DNA from: Notospermus geniculatus
Lineage: Eukaryota > Nemertea > Pilidiophora > Heteronemertea > Lineidae
Assembly (NCBI GenBank): GCA_002633025.1
Contig: NMRB01000399.1
Location: 253,274 to 317,273, forward strand
Reading direction: 5' to 3'
DNA length: 64,000 nucleotides
Shown one piece after another: positions 51,792 through 62,652 of this stretch (its first letter is position 1; every line of letters starts with the position of its first letter). The notes under the pieces were generated by a model. That model did no database searches and was not told where the DNA came from. It saw only the letters and a program-made list of their open reading frames with translations. A program made the translations under genes and the position numbers.

Positions 51792-52335
51792 CCGGCAACA
51801 CATTTCGCCAACAACTTCCATTTTCTCTTTCTGTCGCATTTCCAGACAATGTTATCAATAATTTAGTGCAGATGTTACAAAGAGCGAGTCCAGTTGATTG
51901 ATATCATTAGTTTAATATATTGATTTGTAATGCATAATCTGACAAAAATTCCTATGGCCTCGATTTGTCTTATTGATGTGTGTATATTGGAATAAATGAA
52001 GCGACTGGATTAATTTAGCCGCAGTTTCCCATCCACCTACAAGGACTACACACAGGCACCATTGAGCCGCAGTTTCGACCCGAATCATTCCAAATTCACG
52101 CCATGAAGACAATTTTTGGATGCTATTTCTGGATATTGCAACGTGTGGGATTCATGCATTTCCCGTTTAATGAATCTTATCCAAAATTTTCGTCATTTTT
52201 GAAATGATCACAACTGTTTTCGAAGGTTAGTAACTTTTTTAACAAGAAAAAAACATTTACTTTAGGCATTTTTCGCCGAACTTACAGGGAGTACTCAGTA
52301 AAGTGGCAGGGACCTAGAAAGTAATTATACTAGGC

Positions 52336-52440
52336 AGCAGGGTGCAGATTCATAAACATACTAAAGTCAAAGTATGATACTTATATTTTGTGTTGAACAA
52401 AGGATAAGTGTCACACTTAGACTTAAAGCTGACAGGTCAG
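52336..52440. mobile_element. Truncated MITE (GGGTGCAGATTCATAAA)
   Basis: Corresponds to 45807-46595 without its TTAA insert. It stops after ACACTTAGACTTAAAG, losing the right end. Confidence 0.6.
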
Positions 52441-52536
52441 ATATTATACTGACCGGCTTGTATGCAAAAAATGTTTACGCTCAACTTCGGCAGACCACGA
52501 GGCTGTCGAAGTCGAGCGTTCGGTAATGTACACTAA

Positions 52537-52675
52537 TGCCCGCTGTACACAATCAAAATTTTCATGCACTTTTCTGAATATGCTCAATAAAGGCCAACAC
52601 GCGGTTTATACATTGAAGTTGCAATAGACCGGGAATCTGAATTTCCACACAAAATTTGGTCGTGTACAGCGGGCA
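52537..52675. mobile_element. PIF/Harbinger-like MITE, TAA TSD
   Basis: TGCCCGCTGTACACAATC and GTCGTGTACAGCGGGCA are the ends, with TAA on both sides (52534-52536, 52676-52678). The interior is homologous to that of 13916-14064. Confidence 0.88.
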
Positions 52676-52766
52676 TAAGCTTCCTACCTACAAGGATAGA
52701 CGAGTCCTGGAAGGGTAAACATACCCGATGCGGCCGTCCTGTCAGTGTACGAATCACCACAGTGAT

Positions 52767-53004
52767 AAGGGCCGTTTAGAGGACAGGCAAAAATCCACAT
52801 GCGATCCGATCGAATCCGATTGGGGTTCAAAATTCTTGCGTGCAAACGCTACCCAATGCGGTTCAATGTGGATCCCGAATCTACATTGGACCACACACGA
52901 CCACAAATCTCGTCTAAACGCAAATGAGACCCGATGCGGGTCGATCGGATCCAATCGCATTGAATCTGAATGTGGTTTTTTGGCTTGTCGTCTAAACGGC
53001 CCTT
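52767..53004. mobile_element. MITE with AAGGGCCGTTTAGA ends
   Basis: AAGGGCCGTTTAGAGGACAG and GTCGTCTAAACGGCCCTT are the ends. The arms hold CCACATGCGATCCGATCGAA and related GGATCCAATCGCATTGAA words. The open frames on both strands are arm read-through. Confidence 0.82.
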
Positions 53005-53268
53005 TTATGTAGGCCTATAAATGACGGGATAGCATGCTTCATTCATATTAAAATTGATTTCTATTATGTGGGCATGATGTATGGGAGACCACACTTTAAG
53101 CAACGTTAAAGGAACACGGTATTGGATCTCTAATACGTTATTTGACTGCCGCCGACGTAGAGGGAACCACCTAGCAGCAGCAAAATGAAAAACAAAAATG
53201 CATTACAAAATGTACTTACTAAATCAGGTCAATTCACCGACAACGTACTTAGTCCCTGGGTTGGAGAG

Positions 53269-54204
53269 GGGTATTCGAAAACCCTGGATACTGGAGACTG
53301 GAGAGTGGACAATGGAGAGCGCCATTGTTCTCCGCCACCTGGATTCACATACAGCACTGGCGACGAGCCCACGTTAACAACAGGCTTTTCGAATAGCCTC
53401 AATCAGGACGCAATGTTCCCTCTCAACTTGACATCTAATCTAATCCCCCTATGGCACAACTAGAAGCCCTATGCCTGTTTCTGATGAATCCCACATTAAT
53501 CACTTCTTCATGGTTCGTCCAACTTCTGGTCTGCCTAGCCCTGTCTGCAAAATGTGCCAGAAAGCCAAGGTTTTCCCATTGAAGCCCAATTAAAATCTCC
53601 ACAAGGTGGCCTAAATTTTCCTCATTCCCTTAATTGGGAACGGTATTGTACGAAGTGCATTTTAGTCTATGCAATGCTGTTTCCATACAGTTTGATGTGA
53701 AAAAGTCTGGGCCACACTGTAGGCACATTATTTCAATTTCAATTTATTTTTTCCAACAAGTAGAACATGTAGAACATGCACCATTAGTGCGGAGAATTTT
53801 TTTACAAACAATCAGCACCAGGGCCAAAAAAGACTAAGGGCCGATTTAATAAACGATAGTTAAGGTAAACCTCGGTTTAACCATCGGCTTTTCTGACAAA
53901 CCGTGAATTAACCAAAGTAAACCTTTTGACTTTTAGAATGTTTGGCTATCAACGATTCATAAAATCGAAAAATTCACTTCGATTAACAAACAGTTTGTCA
54001 ACTGAGGGTTAATGAAACCCGATGGTTATCTTAGCTACCGTTTAAAAAATCGGCCCTATGATCAGCACAGCACTGCCTTCTGTATTCCGGAGTTATACCT
54101 GTTACTGAAATATCCTTGATGCGATGTTGATCCAGGTGGCGGAGAACAATGACGCTCTCATTGTCCACTCTCCAGTATCCAGTATCCAGGGTTTTCGAAT
54201 ACCC
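53269..54204. mobile_element. MULE-like element, about 80 bp TIRs, 9 bp TSD
   Basis: GGGTATTCGAAAACCCTGGA and TCCAGGGTTTTCGAATACCC start arms that contain AGAGTGGACAATGGAGAGCG and CATTGTTCTCCGCCACCTGG. GTTGGAGAG is duplicated (53260-53268, 54205-54213) and single in unit 1. The 936 bp interior holds the MITE at 53838 and no transposase. Confidence 0.92.
53838..54056. mobile_element. PIF/Harbinger-like MITE nested in the MULE-like element
   Basis: GGGCCGATTTAATAAACGAT and CCGTTTAAAAAATCGGCCC are the ends, flanked by TAA and TAT. The ends resemble those of 14179-14417. Third level of nesting at this locus. Confidence 0.8.
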
Positions 54205-55593
54205 GTTGGAGAGTGGCGCAGTGGCGCCGGCTGTCGAGAAAATGTGGCATTACCGTGTTCCTTTATTTTAAGGTCAAATTTGGATCACAATGCAGCGGAT
54301 CATTAATCACAATAAGATAGACATCTCATTGTCAACAACGCATGCAACCTGGATCCTGTACACACGTGATTGATTACACGCGAGTGTCAGAAAACAAACC
54401 CTCGTAAATACAGCTTACTGGGACTTATGAACGTGGCATTATCCGCATAAAAATCACAACATTTTCTCTGTTTGTGAGATCATTGAGATGAGTTTTCATT
54501 GATTGATGAATATACAATATGCAAAAATGCAAATAGGTAAATCATTGATGGGGAAACGAGCAGTGTTGTTGATAATCCGGAGGAGGCGAATTTCAGGGGC
54601 GGATCCAGGACTTGGGAACAGAGGGGGCGCCCTGTACTAGGAACATTGAAATATGCGGCAAAATCCAGAATTTCACGGTCGATTTTACATATTTGTTGGC
54701 CAAAAGGGAGGCGAGTACCTGTTCTCATTACATTTACATCCCTTAGGCCCCACCGACCCATCGGACACCTGTGAAACGCGTTACAGAGGAGTCCGATTTG
54801 GAGAGCTGAGATGTTGACTTTGCGTAATCCTATTGTTTTCCTTCTCTGCCTAATTTATAACAAAATGGAAAATAGGCTGTTGCCTTGCCGGAAAGTTATA
54901 CAGTGGAACAGAGAATTCTTTGTTATATCAAAAAACACTTTTAAATTTTCAAATCCAATGAATAATAACGGTTTTACAATGCTAGATTTGTAGCATGTTT
55001 GGGCCGTAACCATTATGCATTCCCCCTTGCCTTGATACACAATGCTTGTTTGATCTGTCCTACTTTAGAGGATTGGAATGGCTCACTTATAACCAGAGGG
55101 GTGCAAGATGCAATTAGGTCAGTGGCTCAGATCAACCAGACGATGTAAGATTATGTGAAGTGAGTCAATGTGGGAAGGTGTATTTCTGCAACAAATTTCC
55201 TAAGACCCTGTTTATCTAATGCTCGTATCAGCTCAGCGGCTCGAGGACATGAGACCAGTCTAGAGATGAACATAACCATGTAAAAGAGAGGTCTCGGCAT
55301 ATCGGGCTGTCTCCGACTGTCTTGTAACTGATTCATAAATCACCATGGTGATTTACCCAAGGTCTAATGTTGTTGACAAAATAAATTGTTGAGCACAGCA
55401 CGGCACTCTGATTCTGGTCTGCAGCTGACCATTGTTTTCTTGAACAACAAAGTCGACTTGCCTTATGAATATTGAAAGAGAAGGGCGGTGTGTTATACAC
55501 TCCGAAACTGAGTATGACTAGTTAATCATGTACGTACGTACGTTCTCGAGACCGACCCTATATCCGTCGATTCTTGTTTTGTTCGAACACGAG

Positions 55594-55961
55594 TGAAAGC
55601 CCCACTGTATTGAATTTGGAAAACGCGAGTCATCGCCCCGATTCTTGACGTCAGTGCACGACGTCACGACGTCAGCGTAGTGTAAAATGTACTGCGCTCC
55701 ATCTGAATACATTCGGGGTCTCTCTGCAGTTTTTTTCAATGTGTGCTGAAACCTATGCCTTGATTCTCTGAAGTACTGCGCTCAATCTGAATACATTAGG
55801 GCTCTCTCTGCAGTTGTTTTCAATGTGTGCTGAAACCTATGCCTTGATTCTCTGAAGTACGCATCAGACAGGCATTTTGGGGACCTTCACGAGGCTATGA
55901 GACCTCTATGTGCTCTCTCCTAACATTTTGAAAATATCGTAAAATTCAATACAGTGGGGCT
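55594..55961 (-). mobile_element. TTAA-type MITE, unit 2 copy
   Basis: Duplicate of 49016-49370, including the internal tandem doubling. Confidence 0.78.
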
Positions 55962-56009
55962 TTGAGAAAGTCACGTGAAAATGGCATGCTTCCACCGCAT
56001 GTGAAACAA

Positions 56010-56610
56010 TCGGATTGATGATCGATTGTGACCGCAACACTTGTTTCATTATACATGTATAATTGTTGCTAACAAACTTCAACTTGTATTTGAACAAAAA
56101 ACAAATTGAAGGCTAGGGTACAAGTAGCTATCGTGAACGTATGACTTGACGTGTTGTTTTAGCAAACGACTTGGGTGTTATCAAAAATTCATACGGCGAG
56201 TTTATACATTTTTTGTTTTTGACTATTTACTACAGTTTTCAACGTAACCCTACCCATTTGGGAAAACCTGATTGTATTTCACGGTGAAGTAGTACCTAAA
56301 ATCACAATATTATACAATAACGCAATACTGTCTGTAACACCATACTGAGAGTGCTCCATGAATTACATGTACAACGAAATGGCCAATTTGGGGTCCGATT
56401 ACATCGAATTTGCTTCTGGATCGTAATTCTCACAGCTCTACTGTATAATATTCCTGCATGCGTGTAGAGATTTGCGACTTTCTTATTAAGGCAAAATAAA
56501 ACTAGAAATTGACTTGTCAGTCAATTTGAAGTCCGTCCTTGGATACTGGGCGATTAGAGAAGTTCACTGATACAACATAATTAGTTGTCAAGTGCAAAGA
56601 AACGTAGTAT
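56010..56610. other. No feature recognised
   Basis: AT-rich unassigned DNA after the end of duplication B. No gene or repeat pair supported. Confidence 0.45.
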
Positions 56611-56612
56611 AT

Positions 56613-56987
56613 AGCCGTGGTTTACACTACATAAAATCGCCGGATTTTTTGCGGTCACACCTATGAATTGCCGGACTTCAAGAAACCCGTGTCTGAAAAA
56701 CGCGGGTTTTTGAGACACGGCAATCTCGCCGTGCTTTTCGAAATCCCCGAGTGTTCGTTAGTTCTTCGCACGGCGACAGATGGCGCAGCCATTAAGTGAC
56801 GTCGTTTTCGCGCCTCCGACAATGTGTGCCAATTCAGAAATGACCGAAGAGTCAATGTTCCCGCGCAACTGTCGCCGGGCTACTTAACTAAAGTGTAGTA
56901 GTGTGACCTCTCGCCGGGATTTTCGTACACACGGGTTTGCACGGGTCTGGAAAAACACGGGAATTTTTATATAGTGTAACCACGGCT
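56613..56987. mobile_element. MITE with AGCCGTGGTTTACAC ends
   Basis: AGCCGTGGTTTACACTACAT and ATATAGTGTAACCACGGCT are the ends. The arms carry CCCGTGTCTGAAAAACGCGG and CCGGGATTTTCGTACACACG. Its right 87 bp are repeated at 57597, where they start the second unit of the local duplication. Confidence 0.82.
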
Positions 56988-57136
56988 TATAAAAGGCTGC
57001 GATGATAGAGGGTTAATGGGTGAGGTTCAATAGACAGGATCAAGAGGTCATAAACACTCTTCTTGGACACTCTTTACTTTGATCACAGTCTTAAGCTAAA
57101 GACACATATAGATGCATCTATGTGTAGCTTTAGGCT

Positions 57137-57261
57137 AAGAATCCGTTCACACGAATTTCGAGCTTGCGCGATGCCCCGCATCCTTTGCCCATGACCAACG
57201 CCGTGGAAACAAACAATGGTTGCGGCGTCGCACCGCTAGAAATTCGCGTGAATGGATTCTA
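57137..57261. mobile_element. Short MITE, GAATCCRTTCACRCGAATTTC arms
   Basis: Inverted ends of about 22 bp followed by GCGCGATGCC / GCGTCGCACCGC. The copy at about 57836-57960 keeps the cleaner arm CGAGCGGTGCGATGC. Confidence 0.75.
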
Positions 57262-57413
57262 AAGGCGGTGACAGACTAGCGCGTGAGCAGCGCGTCGGGA
57301 AGCGTGCAACCAATCAGGGAGGCGGTAACACGGAACGAAACACCTACCGAAGAATCTGATTGGCGGAACGCCTGCTGGACGCGCAGCGTACGCGCCAGTC
57401 TGTCACCGGCTTA
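57260..57413. mobile_element. Short MITE, AAGGCGGTGACAGACTAGCG end
   Basis: Left AAAGGCGGTGACAGACTAGC pairs with right CGCCAGTCTGTCACCGGCTTAA. The inner words CGCGTCGGGAAGCGTGC and GCCTGCTGGACGCGC also pair. Second copy at 57958-58111. Confidence 0.78.
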
Positions 57414-57596
57414 AGGCTGTCGGTCCATTCAGGCGATTTTTGAGCGGCAGACGTTGTGGTGGGTCAGACAGACAGATCTGAAATACAGTGTATACAGACA
57501 AACATCACTTCCTATTCTTGATATTGACACCAAAGAACGTCCGTATCAAATCGTTGGCCATTAAACAAAATTTGCCCGCACAGATATGCTACATTN

Positions 57597-58294
57597 GTGT
57601 GACCTCTCGCCGGGATTTTCGTACACACGGGTTTGACACGGGTCTGGAAAAACACGGGTATTTTTATGTAGTGTAACCACGGCTTATAAAAGGCTGGGCT
57701 GCAATGATAGAGGGTTAATGGGTGAGGTTCAATAGACAGGATCAAGCGGTCATAAACACTCTTCTTGGACACTCTTTACTTTGATCACAGTCTTAAGCTA
57801 AAGACACATATAGATGCATCTATGTGTAGCTTTAGGCTAAGAATCCGTTCATACGAATTTCGAGCGGTGCGATGCGCATCCTTTGCCCATGACCAACGCC
57901 GTGGAAACAAACAATGGTTGCGGCGTCGCACCGCTAGAAATTCGCGTGAATGGATTCTAAAGGCGGTGACAGACTAGCGCGTGAGCAGCGCGTCGGGAAG
58001 CGTGCAACCAATCAGGGAGGCGGTAACACGGAACGAAATACCTACCGAAGAATCTGATTGGCGGAACGCCTGCTGGACGCGCAGCGTACGCGCCAGTCTG
58101 TCACCGGCTTAAGGCTGTCGGTCCATTCAGGCGATTTTTGAGCGGCAGACGTTGTGGTGGGTCAGACAGACAGATCTGAAATACAGTGTATACAGACAAA
58201 CATCACTTCCTATTCTTGATATTGACACCAAAGAACGTCCGTATCAAATCGTTGGCCATTAAACAAAATTTGCCCGCACAGATATGCTACATTT
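57597..58294 (+). repeat. Tandem duplication C, copy 2
   Basis: Begins GTGTGACCTCTCGCCGGG immediately after the N and ends in CAGATATGCTACATTTTG, where copy 1 breaks off at ACATT-N. The undetermined base exactly at the junction makes an assembly origin possible. Confidence 0.88.
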
Positions 58295-59445
58295 TGATGA
58301 TTTCGACAGCGTACATTGTAGAGAAGACGAGGAAGCACTGTTGTGGAACGGACAGTAGCGCCGCGGATATGGAGCGACAAAGACGTGAACCATTGACATG
58401 GGGCTGTCTCAAAAACATTTAACCTCCCCTCCCTACCTGATAAAAGGCCGCCCACCCCCACCCCACCCCCATCCCCACCCCGGAGAAGTAGTCTTTATTT
58501 TCATCAATCAGAAAAAGCTTATCGGCAGTTACGACATTTTTGTGCCACAAAGTGACATCTTTGTTTATGAACCAAATCTAACCATTTCACTACATTTTGG
58601 GGTCACCCTGTCGTGTATACCACATACCACATAACGAAAAAATGCGCTTCCAGAGAGAATGTTACTTACAACCAGTACTGTGTCATCTCGATCTGCCGGC
58701 GCCTTCTCTCCTTTATAACGTTATAAATCAACGACAAGTCGTGTTTAGAAAGCTAATAATGTCTTATGAAATGTTGATTCTCAACTGCAGACCAAATATT
58801 GATTCAATCGAACGTTGCAGAAATGCAAGAGGAATAATTGTATTTTTGTTCTTTGTCGGAATCCATTCTTTTGCGGGTCTAGTTGGCATAAGAGGACGTT
58901 ATCGGAATGCGGCGACTTTTCTTCCTCTACAGGTGGGCCAAAAAAGCGCAAGATCCACCTTTTGAATCTCCAAGGGGGACCAGGTTTTACTAGAAAGTGA
59001 CCAGACCATTATGAGCCCAATAATCCCTATTACAGGGTATGGTATTTCATTCAAAAATGGAATGCGCGGGCACTGGCCCAGTTGTGGCCTGACACCATGC
59101 CTATTTCAAGTTCAAAAACTGTCATGAATCAATCAACCTTTTACCTGTGAATGCATGAGTGCCAATATATTTGAATGTTTTCAAAGGAAAATTCAAGCGG
59201 GAACGTGTTGAATTTCATCGATGAAATTGTATATTTTAGCGTAAATAACAGACCGAAGAGCGACGTCAGTTACGCTTTCAACGTCGCAACACATGCGCTT
59301 TTGTGTTAAAACTGAGTTGTTCCCCAGCGCCTCCTTTGGGCAATCCGGTTCCTCATTACAATGCGCTCATGACCAAATCGGACCCGCAACTTCAGAGGTG
59401 GCAAACCCAGTTTTTCCACTGCGCCATTCTGACAACCCATTAACA
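58295..59445. other. Unassigned; C-rich patch and CACCCTG terminus
   Basis: CCACCCCCACCCCACCCCCA at about 58452 is a simple C-rich patch. GGGGTCACCCTG at 58601 and ACAGGTGGGCCAAAAAAGC at 58930 may be degenerate ends of a mariner-like element. The 122-codon frame between them (58597-58965) shows no transposase motif. Confidence 0.4.
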
Positions 59446-59448
59446 GTT

Positions 59449-59658
59449 AAAGGAGCACAGTATTGGATCTCAAATGCGTTATTTGACTACCGACGTAGAG
59501 GGAGCCACCTAGCGGCACTAAGACGAACTACAAAAATGCATTACAAAATGTACGTAGTAAGTCTGGTCAATTCGCCGACAACGTAGTTAGTCCCTGGGTT
59601 GGAGAGTGGCGCAGTGGCGCCAGCTGTCGAGAAAAAGTGGCAACACCGGGCTCCTTTT
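59449..59658. mobile_element. AAAGGAGCACAGTA MITE, third copy
   Basis: AAAGGAGCACAGTATTGGAT and GGCAACACCGGGCTCCTTT are the ends. The interior GGAGAGTGGCGCAGTGGCGC is as in 47448 and 53108. Confidence 0.75.
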
Positions 59659-60169
59659 ATGATAAATCATTCGGAACGACCTGAGGCGAACTGCTTATCT
59701 ATCCACTGGGCGGCGCATTTCACCAAGTCCAAGGCAGCCATGTTGTTATCAACAAACCCACGTGACCGACCGTGGGACTATTTTCGCCGAATTTTGGCCT
59801 GCTAAAATATACAAGCTTATTTCCTGGACGCAAGGGCCCAACGCGCCGCGTAGCGGCCAACAGCGAAGCTAGCCAAAGACTTGTCACGGGTCATTCAATA
59901 GAACTGGACTCATAGGAAATATGCACCTAATGTCCAGATGGAATATACCGGACGGTTGGTTCACGTTTTTAGTGACTGTGAACGTAGATGGGTACATTAT
60001 GTAGCGATACGCTGACAGATTTGCTGGGGACTTGCTCTGTGGATGTTGTAAAATGCGATTTTTGGAAGATTATTCTGATTTGCAACGTCATTTTTAATTA
60101 ACATAAAAATATGTTGAGTAGCTGGGATATGTTTATAAACATTTATTGAGCAGCCATCGTCATGACGTG

Positions 60170-60236
60170 GCCGGCTGGCGCATCGGTAGAGCGTCCGGCT
60201 CTGAATCCGGGGCGCCGGGTTCGAGCCATGCGATAG
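60170..60236 (+). repeat. tRNA-like Pol III promoter in E3
   Basis: TGGCGCATCGGTAGAGCG (box A) and CCGGGTTCGAGCC (box B) surround an anticodon-like arm, TCCGG-CTCTGAAT-CCGGG, whose loop is one base too long. A run of nine T's follows. Not a complete cloverleaf. Confidence 0.62.
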
Positions 60237-60374
60237 GATTTTTTTTTCACGTGTCAGTTTCTCTGTTTATTTTTTTTGCTGAAAACGTTTTGTCGCAGGA
60301 TGAATATCTCCCCAGCCCTTCCATTTCCCTACAAATCTGCATTTGCTAATAAATACTTATAACCACAGATCCCT

Positions 60375-60437
60375 GTCAGCTGCCCTGCATTCAGAGAGAC
60401 TTTTCACTAAAGTCTCTCTGAATGCAGGGCAGCTGAC
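60375..60437 (+). other. Perfect 29 bp stem hairpin in E3
   Basis: GTCAGCTGCCCTGCATTCAG continues to a 29-base arm that is exactly complementary to the second arm, with a 5-base loop TCACT. A chance 29 bp perfect inverted repeat at this spacing is very improbable. Confidence 0.95.
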
Positions 60438-60504
60438 TACCATCCACATTCCCCTCCCTGTCGCCAAAAATATCAACACCACAACTAACGTTCAAGACTA
60501 CTGG

Positions 60505-61025
60505 ATACGTTGAGGCATATTGTATATAAACTTACCGATATCTCACCCAATCTGCCAATTATTGATCAATAATGCAACGTTTTTGTGTGACCTATTTCGT
60601 TCATGCGCAGGGTGTGATGAGGCGACTGCATCCAAAGCCACAGAAACTCAAGGCAATCACTGCGCATTCAAGATGGCCGCCTTGGAATTGTGTCCGAGGG
60701 GAAATGCGAGTGTCTACGGAAATTGCCGAGCAGTTGCCTTCGGAAGTTCCGAATGATGATAGACGAGGTGAAGAATGTGTTCGTCTGTCACCAGTACCAT
60801 GCTGGGGGAGCATGCCATAAGCTTTTATGTTGGGAATGGCTTAGCCATCATGGCGATTCGTAAAGATATCGTTGGAAACATTTAGCCTCTTATGCTGTTT
60901 CTATTCAACCAACGCCCACGATGTAATTGATATCACGACGACGGTAATGGATTGACTTCTCCTTACCGGCCACTGTAATCAACTGCTTCAATGACGAACT
61001 CACTCGTGTTGCTGCTATAAATAAA
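60505..61025. other. No feature recognised
   Basis: Short overlapping open frames on both strands (60520-60820) without motifs. No repeat pair seen. Confidence 0.45.
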
Positions 61026-61029
61026 GATA

Positions 61030-61260
61030 TTAGGGAGGTTCAGATAACGTTCCGAGTCTCGACAGCGACTCCAGAGGATCCTTTTTGGGAACTACGTTAT
61101 CAAATACAACGGGGTTTTCCAAAGCAGTGGTGTTTACTCATTCAGGAGAACGAATAGAACCCTCTTGGGTGATAAATTTATCTCCCACTTGAAAAATCCG
61201 AATTTTAGCACCTCGGAGTCGGAGCGGAAGTGGGAATCGGACCAGATCTTAACCTCGCTA
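61030..61260. mobile_element. TA-flanked MITE, diverged family
   Basis: TTAGGGAGGTTCAGATAACG and CCAGATCTTAACCTCGCTA are the ends, with TA on the left. The inner words GTTCCGAGTCTCGACAGC and CACCTCGGAGTCGGAGC are only partly complementary. A relative of families A and B by its ends. Confidence 0.6.
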
Positions 61261-61264
61261 TTGT

Positions 61265-61998
61265 CTGATATCGGGCTCAGGAGTGAGGTCGACATAATCC
61301 AGATATCACAATTGCATTGAATTAAAGCGGCAGAGTATAGACAGATCTATATAAAATGCTGGAAGTCGGCTCAGTAAAGTAACACTTAGAAGCTTTGTTT
61401 TGCCTCGAAATTCGGCATGGTAATAGAGGATACCGTATCCTGATGCAACGGGTGGTTGATTTTGCGAAGAGAACTTTGTTCTGGTAGCAATTTTACTTTT
61501 TTTAGCAGTGTAGTTCGATTGCTTTCTAAATTCTCCCTACTGCATCCCGTTGGGTGCACCTATTCCACCATGGCCGGGCATTCCATCCTCGGTTGAATCA
61601 CAATCACCGGTCTCCACGGGTACTTGCTAGTGGGTCATAATCGGCGAACCCTCTAGAGCATAGTCTCGGTCACCCAGCCGCTGTTTCGAATCTGGGGATC
61701 CGTGTCGGCAGTACTGCGGAACCTCGGTGCAAGATAATGCTATAATATGTGGTTCTATGGTAATCATACGTTACGCACGCCTGTGATGGGAATGAGTAGC
61801 GGTGCATACTGTGCGGCTTTAAAGGAAACTAGAAAACTAGAAAATATTTTGCGGCCCGCAAAAATACACCATTTCAAAATAAAAATTTCTGTATTTTAGT
61901 GAATTACATCCGTAGACAGCCTAAACCGCGGTTGACCGCGAGCTAAATGGTGTCCAAAGAGAGGGAACCTATGGCAGTCGTGCAATAATAAATTATTT
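61265..61998. other. Unassigned; one MULE-like end fragment
   Basis: 61664-61720 (TAGTCTCGGTCACCCAGCCG…GGGGATC, then GCAGTACTGCGGAAC) is made of both end regions of the 9996-10556 family joined together, i.e. an internally deleted copy. Otherwise nothing recognised. Confidence 0.5.
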
Positions 61999-62002
61999 TT
62001 AG

Positions 62003-62460
62003 CTCACCGGGGTGAGCTATTGTCGTGGTACAGCGTCCGTCGTTGTCCCTTAAGCCTAGGTCACACTGTGGCGACTTAGGCGGGCGAATCATCGCGAACT
62101 AAAACGAAATGGTCGATGGACCATGAACATACCTCTTTCTGTCATTACAACATTATGTCCAAGGGTGTGAGCACATGGTCCATGGACCATTTCATTCTAA
62201 TTCGCGGGGATTCGCCCGCCAAAGTCGCCACAGTGTGACCTAGGCTTTAGCAGGGCACGTTTCGTAATCGCTGGGGCTATTAACCTGAAAATTTGTACAT
62301 ATTATATACCCCTGTGTTATATGACCTATGACACCAAGTTTCGGTCCAATTCGATTCTTGACTTGCTCGCCAGGTGGCCAAAAACTTCAATAAGTCCTGA
62401 ACTGAATTTTTATCATCTGAAAAGTGTACATGACAATCTAAAGGGTTTTTGATTTGACCT
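62003..62460 (-). repeat. GTGAGC-type repeat with TTA-site MITE
   Basis: TTAGCTCACCGGGGTGAGCT, then GTCCGTCGTTGTCC, then (after the MITE) GCAGGGCACGTTTCGTAATC and GACCTATGACACCAAGTTTC. This is the reverse complement of 28640-28880. Confidence 0.68.
62053..62246. mobile_element. PIF/Harbinger-like MITE, TTA TSD, in GTGAGC repeat
   Basis: AGCCTAGGTCACACTGTGGC and GCCACAGTGTGACCTAGGCT are perfect ends. TTA flanks both sides (62050-62052, 62247-62249). The unoccupied repeat near 28848 (CTGCTAACGGAC, reversed GTCCGTTAGCAG) has one TTA. The centre holds ATGGTCCATGGACCATTT-like palindromes. Confidence 0.9.
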
Positions 62461-62652
62461 ACTTTTCAAGGTTACAGACTGGTGGCACATTTTGTGGCCA
62501 TTTGACCTACAGTCTTCTAATTTGGTGTGATTATGTGTCTAGGTCCCCCTTTTACTACACGTGTGTGTTCAGCAAATTTCGGCCCGATTCTATACTACCT
62601 CAAACATGGCCACCCCGCGGCCATCTTGGAAAACGGCTTTTGGCCTATAGCT

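Larger units (their letters stand above)
53108..54264. mobile_element. AAAGGAACACGGTA MITE split by MULE-like insert
   Basis: Same family as 47448 and 59449. The GGGTTGGAGAG segment is repeated on either side of a 936 bp insertion. Confidence 0.8.
49417..56008 (+). repeat. Tandem segmental duplication B, unit 2
   Basis: Collinear with 43801-49416. Unit-2-specific insertions are the MITE at 50406, the hairpin element at 50588, the Ginger-like MITE at 51644, the MITEs at 52537 and 52767, and the MULE-like element at 53269 (with 53838). Outside the inserts the units look about 95-98% identical. Confidence 0.88.
56901..57594 (+). repeat. Tandem duplication C, copy 1
   Basis: About 694 bp, repeated directly after a single N at 57596 with about 98% identity. 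Contains two inverted-repeat elements: 57137-57261 (GAATCCGTTCACACGAATTT / AAATTCGCGTGAATGGATTC) and 57260-57413 (AAAGGCGGTGACAGAC / GTCTGTCACCGGCTT). Confidence 0.88.
59826..60500 (+). mobile_element. Hairpin-tailed element E3
   Basis: Starts GGACGCAAGGGCCC, then CGCGCCGCGTAGCGGCC and CAGCGAAGCT. A body of about 300 bp is not obviously similar to E1 or E2. A tRNA-like promoter at 60170-60236 is followed by TTTTTTTTT, then the perfect hairpin at 60375-60437, then a C/A-rich tail (ATATCAACACCACAACTAAC). The right end is uncertain. Confidence 0.5.

Noticed and set aside
58597-58965. 122-codon frame between CACCCTG- and CAGGTGGGCC-like ends, suspected mariner transposase
   Set aside because: No DDE/D motif or helix-turn-helix pattern that I can recognise; far too short.
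60375-60437. microRNA precursor
   Set aside because: A perfect 29 bp stem is too short and too perfect for a typical animal microRNA hairpin; repeat-derived origin is more likely without small-RNA data.
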